Assembly: GCF_032464895.1 (NCBI RefSeq)
Contig: NZ_JAWDIC010000004.1
Location: 372,001-436,000 of the forward strand
Reading direction: 5' to 3'
Origin: Phycicoccus sp. M110.8
Lineage (GTDB): Bacteria > Actinomycetota > Actinomycetes > Actinomycetales > Dermatophilaceae
Length of the DNA: 64,000 nucleotides
Shown: positions 42,907-52,292 of the stretch, one piece after another
Position numbering within the stretch: position 1 is the stretch's first letter
Layout of the letters: every line of letters starts with the position of its first letter
Position numbers and translations under genes: made by a program
Notes under the pieces: generated by a model
Database searches by the model: none
Seen by the model: the letters and a program-made list of their open reading frames with translations, nothing else
Told to the model about the DNA's origin: nothing

Positions 42907-43568
42907 CAGCCGAGCGAGATGAGCGACGCGACGGCGTCCCGCACGGGGGTCTCGCCGGCCACGACGTCGAACTGCCGGCGGTCGGGAGCCGGGCTCTCGA
43001 GCACCGACAGCAGCACGTCCGCGACATCGGCCCGGGGGATCGACCCGCTGGGGAGGGAGGCGCCGACGGTCACGTGGCCCGTGGGGGAGTCGTCCGTGAG
43101 GCGCCCGGGACGCACGATCGTCCAGACCAGGTCGGAGCGGCCGCGCAGGTCGGCGTCGGCCGCCGCCTTCGCGCGCAGGTAGACCTGGAACACGTCGTCC
43201 GAGGTCGGGTCGGCCTTCTCCGTGCCCATCGAGGAGACCATGACGTACCGCGCCACCCCGGCGGCCGAGGCGGCGTCGGCGAGCAGCACCGCGCCGGCAC
43301 GGTCGACGGTCTCCTTGCGCTCCGCCGTGCTGCCGGGTCCCGCGCCGGCGGCGAAGACGACGGCGTCCGCGCCCCGGAGCACGTGGGTCACGTCGGTGAC
43401 CGAGGCCGACTCGAGGTCCAGCACGACGGGCGTCGCGCCGACCGCGTGCACGTCGCGTTCGTGGTCGGGGTTGCGCACCAGCGCGACCGGGTCGTGGCCC
43501 GCGTCGGCGAGGCGCTTCTCGAGCAGCAGGGCGATCTGGCCGTGTCCACCGGCGATGACGACGCGCAT
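42906..43568 (-). CDS. NAD(P)-binding atypical SDR (YwnB/HSCARG-like)
   Basis: 220 residues. The atypical SDR loop VVIAGGHGQIALLLEKRLADAGH starts the protein; ADAVVFAAGAGPGS, RYVMVSSMGT and TIVRPGRLTDDSP follow. There is no Y-x3-K catalytic pair in the classical place, as usual for this group of NAD(P)-binding redox sensors or quinone reductases. It is co-translated with the GNAT gene downstream. Confidence 0.85.
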   Translation of the reverse strand: MRVVIAGGHGQIALLLEKRLADAGHDPVALVRNPDHERDVHAVGATPVVLDLESASVTDVTHVLRGADAVVFAAGAGPGSTAERKETVDRAGAVLLADAASAAGVARYVMVSSMGTEKADPTSDDVFQVYLRAKAAADADLRGRSDLVWTIVRPGRLTDDSPTGHVTVGASLPSGSIPRADVADVLLSVLESPAPDRRQFDVVAGETPVRDAVASLISLG

Positions 43569-43601
43569 GCGACCTGTCTACCAGCGGCCGGGGGTCCCTG
43601 C

Positions 43602-44360
43602 TCAGCGGAGGCGGTGTCGCACCCAGACGCCCGGCTCGACGTAGACGGCGTGGTCGTGGGTCAGGTCGCAGTGGACGGGGTTCAGCGCCCCGGGGACGAC
43701 GACGTCGCCGGTGGAGTCGAACGGCATGCCGGTCCACTCACGCCACTGCGCGAGGGTCCCGGAGATGGTCATCGCCCGCGGGCACACGCCGACCACCTCG
43801 GCGCCGACCCGCACGTGCAACCGCAGCCACGGGTCCTCCGGCAGCCCGTCGGGCCGGGTGCGCGCGGCATACTCGCGCATCCCCACCCGGGGCTCCAGGT
43901 GCTTGCCGCTCGGGCGCACCGGGGCGACCAGCTCGCCGAAGCCGAGCCGCGCGGCCTTGGCCCGCTTGGCCTCGAGCAGGACCGACGCCAGCCCGGTGCC
44001 GCGCAGGTCGGGACGGATCGCCACCTCGATTGCCGACACGTGCGTCGGCTCCCGGCCCGCCACGTCGTCGAGCCAGGCCCACCGGATGACGCCGTCCCAG
44101 CCGTCCTCCGGCAGCTCGGTGCGCCCCAGGTCGGCCCCCATGGCGAACGGGATCGCGCACGACCGGGCCACCGGCCGCCCACCCGCCTCGTCGCGGTCGA
44201 ACGCGAGCAGTGTGTACTCGGCGTACCGCGTGCCGGCGCGGGCGTAGAACAGGTCGCCGACCGGGTCCTGCTGCATGAACCGCGGCCACAGGTCGTCGAA
44301 GTCCCACAGCCGGTCGGCCAGGTCCGGCCGTTCCGCGAGGGTGACGATCTCGAGGTCCAT
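43602..44360 (-). CDS. GNAT-family acetyltransferase-like protein
   Basis: 252 residues from the ATG at 44360; an upstream in-frame start at 44480 would cover the intergenic region shared with thrS. VSAIEVAIRPDLRGTGLASVLLEAKRAKAARLGF is an acetyl-CoA binding motif A. The C-terminal half (HLEPRVGMREYAARTRPDGLPEDPWLRLHVRVG) is conserved in long actinobacterial GNATs. The substrate is unknown. It diverges from thrS. Confidence 0.78.
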   Translation of the reverse strand: MDLEIVTLAERPDLADRLWDFDDLWPRFMQQDPVGDLFYARAGTRYAEYTLLAFDRDEAGGRPVARSCAIPFAMGADLGRTELPEDGWDGVIRWAWLDDVAGREPTHVSAIEVAIRPDLRGTGLASVLLEAKRAKAARLGFGELVAPVRPSGKHLEPRVGMREYAARTRPDGLPEDPWLRLHVRVGAEVVGVCPRAMTISGTLAQWREWTGMPFDSTGDVVVPGALNPVHCDLTHDHAVYVEPGVWVRHRLR

Positions 44361-44500
44361 GCTGCGACGGTATGCCGCGCGCCGGTACTCGCGCGCGGCC
44401 TTTTCCGCCTGGCGGATAGCATCGGGATGCCGGGCACGCAGACGCGTGCACGGCATCCGCGAAGCACCGAACCGCACCACCCACCCGAGGAGAAGCCAGC

Positions 44501-46489
44501 GTGCCTGCCGAGATCACCGTCCACGTCGCCGGGAGCGAGCGATCGGTGCCGGAGCAGACGACGGCGGCCGAGCTCTTCGAGGGAGACCGGGCCGTGCTCG
44601 TCGCCCGGGTCAACGGGGAGCTGCGCGACCTCGCGCACGTCCTCGCCGACGGCGACACCGTCGAGCCCGTGACCGCGCAGGAGCAGGACGGCCTCGACGT
44701 GCTGCGGCACAGCGCCGCCCACGTCCTGGCCCAGGCCGTGCAGGAGGTCAACCCCAAGGCCCGCCTCGGCATCGGGCCGCCCGTGCGCGACGGCTTCTAC
44801 TACGACTTCGACGTCGAGGAGCCGTTCAGCCCCGACGACCTCAAGGCCCTCGAGAAGGTCATGCAGCGCATCGTCAACGAGGGCCAGACCTTCGTGCGCC
44901 GCGAGGTCAGCGACGAGGACGCCGCGGTCGAGCTCGCCGACGAGCCGTACAAGATCGAGCTGATCGGCCTCAAGGGCGGCGCCTCCGGGGACGTCGAGGA
45001 GGCCGCCGAGGGTGCCTCCGTCGAGGTCGGGGGAGCGCAGCTCACCATCTACGACAACGTCCGCCGCGACGGCTCGCGCGCGTGGGGCGACCTGTGCCGC
45101 GGCCCGCACGTGCCCACCACCAAGGTCCTCGGCAACGCGTTCAAGCTGATGCGCAGTGGTGGCGCCTACTGGCGGGGCAGCGAGAAGAACCCGCAGCTGC
45201 AGCGCATCTACGGCACCGCGTGGCCGACCAAGGACGACCTCAAGGCCTACCTCGACCGGCTCGCCGAGGCCGAGAAGCGCGACCACCGCAAGCTCGGTGC
45301 CGAGCTCGACCTGTTCTCCTTCCCCGAGGTGCTCGGCGCCGGCCTACCGGTGTTCCACCCCAAGGGCGGCGTCATCAAGCGGGAGATGGAGGACTACGTC
45401 CGGCGGCGGCACCTCGAGGAGGGCTTCAGCTACGTCGGGTCGCCGCACATCAGCCGCGAGGAGCTCTTCTACACCTCGGGCCACCTGCCGTACTACTCCC
45501 AGGGCATGTTCCCGCCCATGGACGTCGACGGGCAGAACTACCGCCTCAAGGCGATGAACTGCCCGATCCACAACCTCATCTACAAGTCGCGCGGGCGGTC
45601 CTACCGCGAGCTGCCGCTGCGGTTCTTCGAGTTCGGCACCGTCTACCGCGACGAGAAGTCGGGCGTGCTGTCGGGCCTGACCCGGGTGCGCATGATCACC
45701 CAGGACGACAGCCACTCCTACGTCACCAAGGAGGGCGCGCCCGACGAGGTCCGGCACCTGCTGGACTTCGTGCTGTCGCTGCTGCGCGACTTCGGGCTCG
45801 ACGACTACTACCTCGAGCTGTCGACCCGTGACGACAGCAAGCCGGACAAGTTCATCGGGTCCGACGAGCAGTGGGCCGAGGCGACCGCGATCCTGCAGGA
45901 GGTCGCCGACGGCAGCGGGCTCGAGCTCGTCCCCGACCCGGGTGGCGCGGCCTTCTACGGGCCGAAGATCTCGGTCCAGGCGCGCGACGCGATCGGCCGG
46001 ACCTGGCAGATGTCGACCATCCAGTACGACTTCAGCCAGCCGGCCAGGTTCGAGCTCGAGTACCAGGCCGCCGACGGCACCCGCCAGCAGCCGGTCATGA
46101 TCCACTCGGCCAAGTTCGGGTCGATCGAGCGGTTCATCGGCGTGCTGGTCGAGCACTACGCCGGTGCGTTCCCGCCCTGGCTGTCGCCCGTCCAGGTCAC
46201 CGGCATCCCCGTCGCCGAGGAGTACTCCGAGTACCTCCACGAGGTCGCGGACCAGCTGCGTGCCAAGGGGATCCGCGTCGAGGTCGACGACAGCGACGAC
46301 CGCTTCCCGAAGAAGATCCGCAACGCCAGCAAGTCCAAGGTGCCGTTCGTGCTCATCGCGGGCGAGGAGGACCGGTCCAAGGGGGCCGTGTCCTTCCGGT
46401 ACCGCGACGGCTCGCAGAAGAACGGCGTCCCGGTGGCCGAGGCCGTGGCCGAGGTCCTCGAGGCCGTGGAGTCGCGCCGCCAGGTCTGA
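44501..46489 (+). CDS. thrS: Threonyl-tRNA synthetase
   Basis: 662 residues with the complete order: TGS domain (1-65), editing domain ([12 protein letters not shown] about 72-83, and DLCRGPHVP), class II catalytic core ([40 protein letters not shown] and the motif-3 region) and anticodon-binding domain (about 560-662). It charges tRNA-Thr in the cytosol. The GTG at 44501 has GAGGAGA seven bases upstream. It opens the thrS–HIT–pgsA–patA–pimA order that is conserved in actinobacteria. Confidence 0.98.
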   Translation: MPAEITVHVAGSERSVPEQTTAAELFEGDRAVLVARVNGELRDLAHVLADGDTVEPVTAQEQDGLDVLRHSAAHVLAQAVQEVNPKARLGIGPPVRDGFYYDFDVEEPFSPDDLKALEKVMQRIVNEGQTFVRREVSDEDAAVELADEPYKIELIGLKGGASGDVEEAAEGASVEVGGAQLTIYDNVRRDGSRAWGDLCRGPHVPTTKVLGNAFKLMRSGGAYWRGSEKNPQLQRIYGTAWPTKDDLKAYLDRLAEAEKRDHRKLGAELDLFSFPEVLGAGLPVFHPKGGVIKREMEDYVRRRHLEEGFSYVGSPHISREELFYTSGHLPYYSQGMFPPMDVDGQNYRLKAMNCPIHNLIYKSRGRSYRELPLRFFEFGTVYRDEKSGVLSGLTRVRMITQDDSHSYVTKEGAPDEVRHLLDFVLSLLRDFGLDDYYLELSTRDDSKPDKFIGSDEQWAEATAILQEVADGSGLELVPDPGGAAFYGPKISVQARDAIGRTWQMSTIQYDFSQPARFELEYQAADGTRQQPVMIHSAKFGSIERFIGVLVEHYAGAFPPWLSPVQVTGIPVAEEYSEYLHEVADQLRAKGIRVEVDDSDDRFPKKIRNASKSKVPFVLIAGEEDRSKGAVSFRYRDGSQKNGVPVAEAVAEVLEAVESRRQV

Positions 46490-46497
46490 CACCCGGC

Positions 46498-46544
46498 GCC
46501 GTCGGCCACCGCCCCTGCCGTGTCAGGCGCCGGTGGCCGACGGC
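46498..46544. terminator. Bidirectional terminator between thrS and GNAT gene
   Basis: GCCGTCGGCCACCG (46498-46511) pairs perfectly with CGGTGGCCGACGGC (46531-46544), a 14-bp stem. The right arm lies within the last codons of the convergent GNAT gene. Confidence 0.7.
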
Positions 46545-47068
46545 CTCCAGACCATCCGGACGTCGGGGGCGTGCTCCTCGTTGTCGCCCTCGGTCCACTC
46601 GACGGCCTCGAACCCGTGCCGCTCGTAGAACCGCAGGGCACCCTCGTTGCTCTGGAACGCCCAGAGCTGCAGCCCCGCCGGGAACCGCGTCTTCGCCAGC
46701 CCGAGGAGCTGTGTCCCGAGGCCGCGGCCGGTGTGGTCGGCGGTGATGTAGAGGTGGCCGAGCTGGTCCGGCGCCATGAGCGCGAGGAAGCCGACGAGGC
46801 GGTCGGCCTCCTGGGCGACCCAGACCTCGAACTCGCGCAGCAGCACCGTCTCGACGAACGGGAGCACGCTCTCGCGCGGGTGCACGATCATCGGGATGCT
46901 GGGCACGGACTCGGTGCGGACCAGCCAGAACAGCTCCGCCAGGTCGCTCGCGTCGTCGGGCGTCGCGGGGCGGATCGTCGGCTGCTGCCCCGCAGGGGAC
47001 TGCTCGTCGTTGGCAGGCGTCCCGACGGCGCGGGGGGATGCGTCGTGGTGTGCGGTCACGACGGCCAT
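46523..47068 (-). CDS. GNAT-family N-acetyltransferase
   Basis: 181 residues from the ATG at 47068. A 30-residue polar N-terminus precedes TIRPATPDDASDLAELFWLVR. Motif A is LYITADHTGRGLGTQLLGLAKTRFP, and the C-terminus is LWAFQSNEGALRFYERHGFEAVE, typical of ElaA/PhnO-like GNATs. It lies on the opposite strand between thrS and the HIT gene, so it interrupts the conserved order. The substrate is unknown. Confidence 0.87.
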   Translation of the reverse strand: MAVVTAHHDASPRAVGTPANDEQSPAGQQPTIRPATPDDASDLAELFWLVRTESVPSIPMIVHPRESVLPFVETVLLREFEVWVAQEADRLVGFLALMAPDQLGHLYITADHTGRGLGTQLLGLAKTRFPAGLQLWAFQSNEGALRFYERHGFEAVEWTEGDNEEHAPDVRMVWRPSATGA

Positions 47069-47128
47069 TGTGGCCGAGCGGGCCCGGGCCCGCCTCCACC
47101 CCCGGGACGGTCCCCCTAGGATCGCCGC

Positions 47129-47686
47129 ATGACCGACGAGCTCGAGCGGGACACCGACTTCGCCGGGGTGCACGACGGCTTCGAACGCCTCTGGACGCCG
47201 CACCGGATGGCGTACATCACCGGGGAGCGGCCGAGCGAGGACGCCGGCGACGGCTGCCCGTTCTGCGCCGCACCCGGCAAGGACGACGCCCAAGGCCTCA
47301 TCGTCCACCGCGGGCAGCACTGCTACGTCGTCATGAACCTCTTCCCGTACAACCCCGGCCACGTCCTCGTCTGCCCGTACCGCCACGTGTCGCTCTACGT
47401 CGACCTCACCGACGAGGAGACCACCGAGTTCACCGCGCTGACCAAGGCCGCGATCGGCGCGCTCGACGCCTCCAGCGCCCCGCACGGCTACAACGTGGGC
47501 ATGAACCAGGGCGCGGTCGCCGGCGCCGGGGTGCAGGCGCACCTGCACCAGCACGTCGTGCCCCGGTGGGGAGGCGACGCCAACTTCCTGCCCATCATCG
47601 GGCAGACGAAGGCACTTCCGACGTTGCTCGAGGACGTGCGGACCCAGCTCGTGGCGGCGTGGCCGCGAGCCGGCGAGGGCGCCTGA
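47129..47686 (+). CDS. HIT-domain nucleotide hydrolase/phosphorylase
   Basis: 185 residues. The histidine triad is GVQAHLHQHVVPRW; upstream are CPFCAAPG (metal-binding cysteines) and VVMNLFPYNPGHVLVCPYRH. It matches M. tuberculosis Rv2613c, an Ap4A phosphorylase-type HIT protein with the same neighbours (thrS, pgsA1). It likely degrades diadenosine polyphosphates made by aminoacyl-tRNA synthetases. Its last 92 bp overlap the end of the convergent HTTM gene. Confidence 0.93.
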   Translation: MTDELERDTDFAGVHDGFERLWTPHRMAYITGERPSEDAGDGCPFCAAPGKDDAQGLIVHRGQHCYVVMNLFPYNPGHVLVCPYRHVSLYVDLTDEETTEFTALTKAAIGALDASSAPHGYNVGMNQGAVAGAGVQAHLHQHVVPRWGGDANFLPIIGQTKALPTLLEDVRTQLVAAWPRAGEGA

Positions 47687-48491
47687 CCCGTTCGAGCGGC
47701 AGGAACGCCAGCAGGCAGACCACCAGCGGCAGGAAGTGGATCTTGAGCATCACGTAGGTGCTCAGGTGGAAGCCCGCCCAGAAGAGCAGGCCGGCATACA
47801 GCGCACGCCCCCTCAGCCACAGCAGGACGGGGGAGCAGAACTCGGCGACGAGCACGATCCACTGCAGCGCGTGCGTGAGGGCAGGGTGCGAGCCGACCCA
47901 GGGCCCGATGCCGTTGGGGCGCCTCGTGAGCGCCCAGATCAGCGTGGCGCCGTTCGCCCACCCCCAGCCGCCGAACCGCATCTTCGCCCACGCCGACAGG
48001 GCGTAGATGCACACCGCCCCGACCTGCACCATCCGCACGGCCCAGCCGGCTCGCTCGGTGCGCTCGTCGACCTCGCGGGTGCTCGCCCGGCCCGCCGTCG
48101 GGAGGACGAAGAGCGCCACGACGAGGGCGAAGTGGTCGTGGTCGACCTTGGAGTAGGCGAAGGCGTTGCTCACCCAGTCGAGCATCCCGACGGCGCAGAC
48201 CCAGCCCGCGAGACGCGGGAGCCGCCCCGTCGCAGCGACGGCGGAGCTGACGAGGATGACGCCGAGCAGCCAGCGCACGTAGTCGTGCGACGGCACCGGC
48301 AGGTGCAGCAGGTCCCGGACCAGGAGACCGCGGTACAGGCTCGGCGGGACGTCGCCGTGGGGTATCGGGTCGGTGACGATCCACAGCACGTCGAGCCACA
48401 CGAAGGGGTAGATGACGCGCCGCAGCCACGCCACCCGCGCCGGCGGCAGCGCGGGCACGAGGAAACCGCGCACCGCCCGCGCCGCGTTCAC
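47595..48491 (-). CDS. HTTM-domain integral membrane protein
   Basis: 298 residues from the GTG at 48491, with about seven hydrophobic segments: VIYPFVWLDVLWIV, YVRWLLGVILVSSAVAATG, HFALVVALFVLP, VRMVQVGAVCIYALSAWAKM, ALQWIVLVAEFCSPVLLWL and MLKIHFLPLVVCLLAFLP. The HTTM fold is related to vitamin-K-dependent gamma-carboxylases. It is co-translated with the next upstream gene (GTGA at 48488-48491) and lies near a DCC thioredoxin-like gene, a common HTTM neighbour. The reaction is unknown. The 3' end overlaps the HIT gene by 92 bp antisense. Confidence 0.75.
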   Translation of the reverse strand: MNAARAVRGFLVPALPPARVAWLRRVIYPFVWLDVLWIVTDPIPHGDVPPSLYRGLLVRDLLHLPVPSHDYVRWLLGVILVSSAVAATGRLPRLAGWVCAVGMLDWVSNAFAYSKVDHDHFALVVALFVLPTAGRASTREVDERTERAGWAVRMVQVGAVCIYALSAWAKMRFGGWGWANGATLIWALTRRPNGIGPWVGSHPALTHALQWIVLVAEFCSPVLLWLRGRALYAGLLFWAGFHLSTYVMLKIHFLPLVVCLLAFLPLERVRRPRRLAATPPRAGSARPRATSEVPSSAR

Positions 48492-48979
48492 GGGGCACCA
48501 CCCGGTATGCCGGTCGGCTCGGGGTGCAACGGGTCGCGGACCTCCCACGTGGCCAGGGTCGTGACGACCACCTCACCCGTCCTGATGCGGGTCTGGGTGT
48601 TGCGCAGCCAGATCGTGCGGTACGCCGGCTCGCGCGGCAGGCGGCGCGAGTGCAGCACCGCGATGTCCTGCAGGATCTCGGGGTCGCGGATGATCCGCGG
48701 CGCCTGGCCCTCGACCTCGGCCCGCTCGATGCCGATCTTCTCCTTGGACAGGGGCACGCGCACGACCTCGCCGTCGACCGTCAGCGCGTCCATGCCGAGG
48801 GAGTTGATGACGCCGTCGTTGCGCACCGAGAACGCGTACTGGGACATCGGCGCGAACGGCCACCAGTCGTCGTTCCCGACCAGCGTCCCCGCCGCCGCCG
48901 TGACCACCACCGCCGCCGTCACCGTGAGCCGCCACCCCAGTGCGAGCGGTCCGAGCCGTCGCACCCCTGCCCCCGTCAT
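48488..48979 (-). CDS. Membrane-anchored hypothetical protein, HTTM-operon partner
   Basis: 163 residues. One N-terminal transmembrane helix (LTVTAAVVVTAAAGTLVG, about 15-32) is followed by DDWWPFAPMSQYAFSVRNDG. The remaining domain, probably outside the membrane, includes the segment RLPREPAYRTIWLRNTQ. It starts upstream of and overlaps the HTTM gene, so the two proteins probably act together. I do not recognise a family beyond this recurring pairing. Confidence 0.68.
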   Translation of the reverse strand: MTGAGVRRLGPLALGWRLTVTAAVVVTAAAGTLVGNDDWWPFAPMSQYAFSVRNDGVINSLGMDALTVDGEVVRVPLSKEKIGIERAEVEGQAPRIIRDPEILQDIAVLHSRRLPREPAYRTIWLRNTQTRIRTGEVVVTTLATWEVRDPLHPEPTGIPGGAP

Positions 48980-49027
48980 GGCGCACATGGTGCCAGAGGG
49001 CCCTGCACGGGATGCCACACTGGCCCC

Positions 49028-49468
49028 ATGGACTCCAGCAGCGGCACCGGTCGCGGCGTGCTCGTCTTCGACGGCGACTGCGGCTTCTGCACCACCAGTG
49101 CGCGGTTCGCCAAGCGGTGGGTCGACCGGCGCGGTCGCTACGACCTGCGGCCGTGGCAGGAGCTCGACCTCGAGGCGCTCGGCCTCACGCAGGCCCAGTG
49201 CATCGAGGCGGCCCAGTACGTCCGCCCCGACGGCAGCGTGGCCTCGGCCCACCTCGCCATCGCCGAGGGACTGCGCCACGGCGCGCCGCTGTGGCGGCCG
49301 CTCGGGTGGCTGGTGGCCGCCCCCGGCGTCCGCGCCGTCGCAGGGCGCGTCTACACGTGGGTGGCGGACCACCGCTACCAGCTCCCGGGCGGCACCCCGG
49401 CGTGCGCACCGACGCAGCCCGCCACGGCGCCGGCCGCGTCGGGCACCGCCGGGCCCTCGGCTCAGTAG
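49028..49468 (+). CDS. Thiol-disulfide oxidoreductase, DCC family (DUF393)
   Basis: 146 residues. The signature DGDCGFC is at 15-21 in VLVFDGDCGFCTTSARFAKRW; RPWQELDLEALGLT and GSVASAHLAIAEGLRHG follow, as in DUF393. The C-terminal 30 residues are Ala/Pro/Thr-rich. A thioredoxin-like redox role is expected. It diverges from the HTTM pair by 48 bp and completes a redox cassette inserted between the HIT and pgsA genes. Confidence 0.87.
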   Translation: MDSSSGTGRGVLVFDGDCGFCTTSARFAKRWVDRRGRYDLRPWQELDLEALGLTQAQCIEAAQYVRPDGSVASAHLAIAEGLRHGAPLWRPLGWLVAAPGVRAVAGRVYTWVADHRYQLPGGTPACAPTQPATAPAASGTAGPSAQ

Positions 49469-49481
49469 GCTGGCGCCCACC

Positions 49482-50102
49482 ATGCTCAACAAGTACGCGC
49501 GCGCCTTCTTCACCAAGGTCTTCACGCCGGTGGCCCGGTTCCTGCTCAAGCTCGGGATCAGCCCCGACGTCGTCACGACCGTCGGCACCATCGGCGTCTG
49601 CGTCGGGGCGCTGGCGTTCTACCCCCGTGGTGGCACGAACTTCTTCTGGGGCACGCTGGTCGTCACCCTGTTCGTCTTCTCCGACACCGTCGACGGCGTG
49701 ATGGCGCGCATGTCCGGCCGCTCCGGCAACTGGGGCGCCTACCTCGACTCCACGCTCGACCGCGTCGGCGACTCGGCGATCTTCGGCGGACTCGTGCTCT
49801 GGTACGCCGGCAGCGGCGACAACTTCCTCATGGCCGGGCTCGCGCTGGCCTGCCTGATCCTCGGAAGCGTCGTGTCCTACGCGAAGGCGCGTGCAGAGGG
49901 CCTGGGCTTCACCGCCAACGTCGGCATCGCCGAGCGGGCCGACCGGCTCGTCGCCGTGCTCGTGACGACGGGCCTGGTCGGGCTCGGGCTGCCCGAGGTC
50001 GTCCTCGGCGTCGTGCTGGCCCTGCTGGCCGTCGCCAGCCTGGTCACCGTCGTGCAGCGGATGCTGATGGTGCGCCGCCAGGCGCTGGCCGAGACCGCCT
50101 GA
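49482..50102 (+). CDS. pgsA: Phosphatidylinositol phosphate synthase (CDP-alcohol phosphotransferase)
   Basis: 206 residues, about six membrane helices. The CDP-alcohol motif D-x2-D-G-x2-A-R-x8-G-x3-D-x3-D is complete in FSDTVDGVMARMSG followed by GNWGAYLDSTLD. Position before patA and pimA identifies it as the actinobacterial PgsA1 type, which joins CDP-diacylglycerol and inositol-1-phosphate, giving the lipid base of PIMs and lipomannan. ATG start, 13 bp after the DCC gene. Confidence 0.92.
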   Translation: MLNKYARAFFTKVFTPVARFLLKLGISPDVVTTVGTIGVCVGALAFYPRGGTNFFWGTLVVTLFVFSDTVDGVMARMSGRSGNWGAYLDSTLDRVGDSAIFGGLVLWYAGSGDNFLMAGLALACLILGSVVSYAKARAEGLGFTANVGIAERADRLVAVLVTTGLVGLGLPEVVLGVVLALLAVASLVTVVQRMLMVRRQALAETA

Positions 50103-50106
50103 GCCC

Positions 50107-51096
50107 GTGCGCGGCATCGGCGACGTCTTGGCCGTCGGGGGCTACCGGCTCGGCTGGGGAGCGGTCCGCCGCCTCCCCGAGCGCACGGCATACACGGTCT
50201 TCGACCAGCTGGCCGACCTCACCGTCGCCCGCGGGGGAAAGGGCGTGCAGCGCCTGCGCGCCAACTACGCGAAGGTGCGCCCGGAGCTCGGCGAGCCCGA
50301 GCTCGACGCCCTCGTCAAGGCAGGGATGCGGTCGTACATGCGGTACTACTGCGAGGCGTTCCGGCTCCCGGACCGCACGCAGGCAGAGCTCGAGGCGTCC
50401 GTGCGCGTCGTCGGCGACGCGCCCGTGCGGGCCGAGATCGCCGCGGGTCGCCCGGTCGTCTGCTTCCTCGGCCACCTGGGCAACTGGGACCTCGCCGGCG
50501 CGTGGGGGACCCGGGCCATCGCGCCCGTCGTCACCGTCGCCGAGCGGCTCAAGCCCGAGGAGGTGTATGCCGAGTTCCTCGCCTTCCGCGAGTCGCTGGG
50601 CATGACGATCCTGCCGCTGACCGGCGGTGGCGACGTGTTCGCCCAGCTGCGCGGCCACCTGGCCCAGCCGGTGCTCATGCCGCTGCTCGCCGACCGCGAC
50701 CTCACCGCGCGCGGGGTCGAGGTCGACCTGTGCGGCCACCGCACCTCGATGGCGGCCGGTCCGGCCGCCCTGTCGCTGGCCAGCGGTGCCGCGCTGTTCC
50801 CGGTGTCCATCCACTACGAGCCGGTGGGGCAGCCGTCGTGGCGGCACCGGGTGGTCATCACCTTCCACGAGCGGGTGACCGTCCCGTCGAGCGGGACGAC
50901 CCGTGCCAAGGCGGTCTCCATGACCCAGCAGTGCGCCGACGCCCTTGGCGGCGCCATCCGCGAGCACACGCAGGACTGGCACATGCTCCAGCGCGTCTTC
51001 CTCGAGGACCTGCCGGGCGCGACGCCCGTGGAGGCGCCCACGACCGCGCCCGGTGGGGTGCCCCGCTCGGGTCAGGGTGACGAGGTTCGCCGGTGA
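50107..51096 (+). CDS. PIM mannoside acyltransferase (PatA-like)
   Basis: 329 residues of the lysophospholipid acyltransferase/LpxL-type fold. The H-x4-D active site is GHLGNWD (about 122-128), with PLLADRDLTARGVEV as the second block. It is expected to acylate the mannose of PIM1/PIM2 at the cytosolic face. It lies 4 bp after pgsA and overlaps pimA (GTGA at 51093-51096), as in the mycobacterial Rv2612c-Rv2611c-Rv2610c operon. GTG start. Confidence 0.93.
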   Translation: MRGIGDVLAVGGYRLGWGAVRRLPERTAYTVFDQLADLTVARGGKGVQRLRANYAKVRPELGEPELDALVKAGMRSYMRYYCEAFRLPDRTQAELEASVRVVGDAPVRAEIAAGRPVVCFLGHLGNWDLAGAWGTRAIAPVVTVAERLKPEEVYAEFLAFRESLGMTILPLTGGGDVFAQLRGHLAQPVLMPLLADRDLTARGVEVDLCGHRTSMAAGPAALSLASGAALFPVSIHYEPVGQPSWRHRVVITFHERVTVPSSGTTRAKAVSMTQQCADALGGAIREHTQDWHMLQRVFLEDLPGATPVEAPTTAPGGVPRSGQGDEVRR

Positions 51097-52292
51097 GGAT
51101 CGGCCTCGTCTGCCCGTACTCCTTCGACGTGCCCGGGGGAGTGCAGTTCCACGTCCGCGACCTCGCGGAGCACTTCCTAGCCGAGGGGCACCACGCGCGT
51201 GTCCTCGCGCCGGCTGACGACGACACCCCGCTGCCCGACTACGTCGAGTCGGTGGGGCGCGCGGTCCCTGTGCGCTACAACGGCTCCGTCGCGCGGCTCA
51301 GCTTCGGCCCGGTCACGGCGGCGCGGGTCGGGCGCTGGCTCGAGCAGGGCGACTTCGACGTCCTGCACATCCACGAGCCGGTGACGCCCAGCGTCTCGCT
51401 GCTGGCCCTCTGGGCAGGGGAGGGCCCGATCGTCGGGACCTTCCACACGAGCAACCTGCGCTCGCGTGCCATGCAGGCGGCATTCCCGATCCTTCGCCCG
51501 AGCCTGGAGAAGATCAGCGCGCGGATCGCGGTGTCCGAGGACGCCCGGCGCACGGTGACGACGCACCTCGGTGGCGACGCGGTCGTGATCCCCAACGGCG
51601 TCAACGTCGCCCGCTTCGCGTCGGCTGCCCCGAACCCGTCGTGGCAGGGCACCCCCGAGGCCCCGACCCTGGCGTTCCTCGGGCGCATCGACGAGCCGCG
51701 CAAGGGCCTGCCGGTGCTCGCGGCAGCGATGTCGCAGGTCCTGCGCACGCACCCCGGCACCCGGCTGCTCGTGGCCGGGCCGGGCGACGTCGACGCCGCG
51801 CGCGAGCGCATGACGCCCGAGGTGGCCCGTGCCACCGAGTTCCTCGGCATGGTGTCCGACGACGACAAGGCAGCCCTGCTGTCCTCCGTCGACGCCTACG
51901 TCGCCCCGCACACCGGTGGCGAGTCCTTCGGCATCGTCCTCGTCGAGGCGATGAGCGCCGGCGCCCCGGTCGTCGCGAGCGACCTGGCCGCGTTCCTGCG
52001 CGTGCTCGACGGCGGCCGCACCGGGGTGATGTTCGCCAACGAGGACCACGAGGACCTGGCCGCCAAGCTCTGCCGGCTGCTCGAGGACCCGCGGGAGCGC
52101 GCACGCCTCGCGGAGGAGGGGCACCGGCGGGCGATGGTCTTCGACTGGTCGGAGGTGGCCCGCGACGTGATGGCCGTCTACGAGATGGTGACCCACGGTG
52201 CCGACGAGACGCGCTTCGACTCGGGCTCGGACACGCGGTGGACCCGGCTGCTGCGCGGCCGGCGAGGAGGTGAGGAGACGTGGACGCGCTGA
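51093..52292 (+). CDS. pimA: Phosphatidyl-myo-inositol mannosyltransferase
   Basis: 399 residues of GT4. N-terminal VCPYSFDVPGGVQFHVRDLAEHF is the acceptor-side loop; VIPNGVNVARF, FLGRIDEPRKGLPVL and PHTGGESFGIVLVEAMSAGAPVVASDL form the GDP-mannose site with the E-x7-E motif. It transfers the first mannose to phosphatidylinositol. GTG start overlapping patA. The last 13 bp overlap the next gene. Confidence 0.95.
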   Translation: MRIGLVCPYSFDVPGGVQFHVRDLAEHFLAEGHHARVLAPADDDTPLPDYVESVGRAVPVRYNGSVARLSFGPVTAARVGRWLEQGDFDVLHIHEPVTPSVSLLALWAGEGPIVGTFHTSNLRSRAMQAAFPILRPSLEKISARIAVSEDARRTVTTHLGGDAVVIPNGVNVARFASAAPNPSWQGTPEAPTLAFLGRIDEPRKGLPVLAAAMSQVLRTHPGTRLLVAGPGDVDAARERMTPEVARATEFLGMVSDDDKAALLSSVDAYVAPHTGGESFGIVLVEAMSAGAPVVASDLAAFLRVLDGGRTGVMFANEDHEDLAAKLCRLLEDPRERARLAEEGHRRAMVFDWSEVARDVMAVYEMVTHGADETRFDSGSDTRWTRLLRGRRGGEETWTR

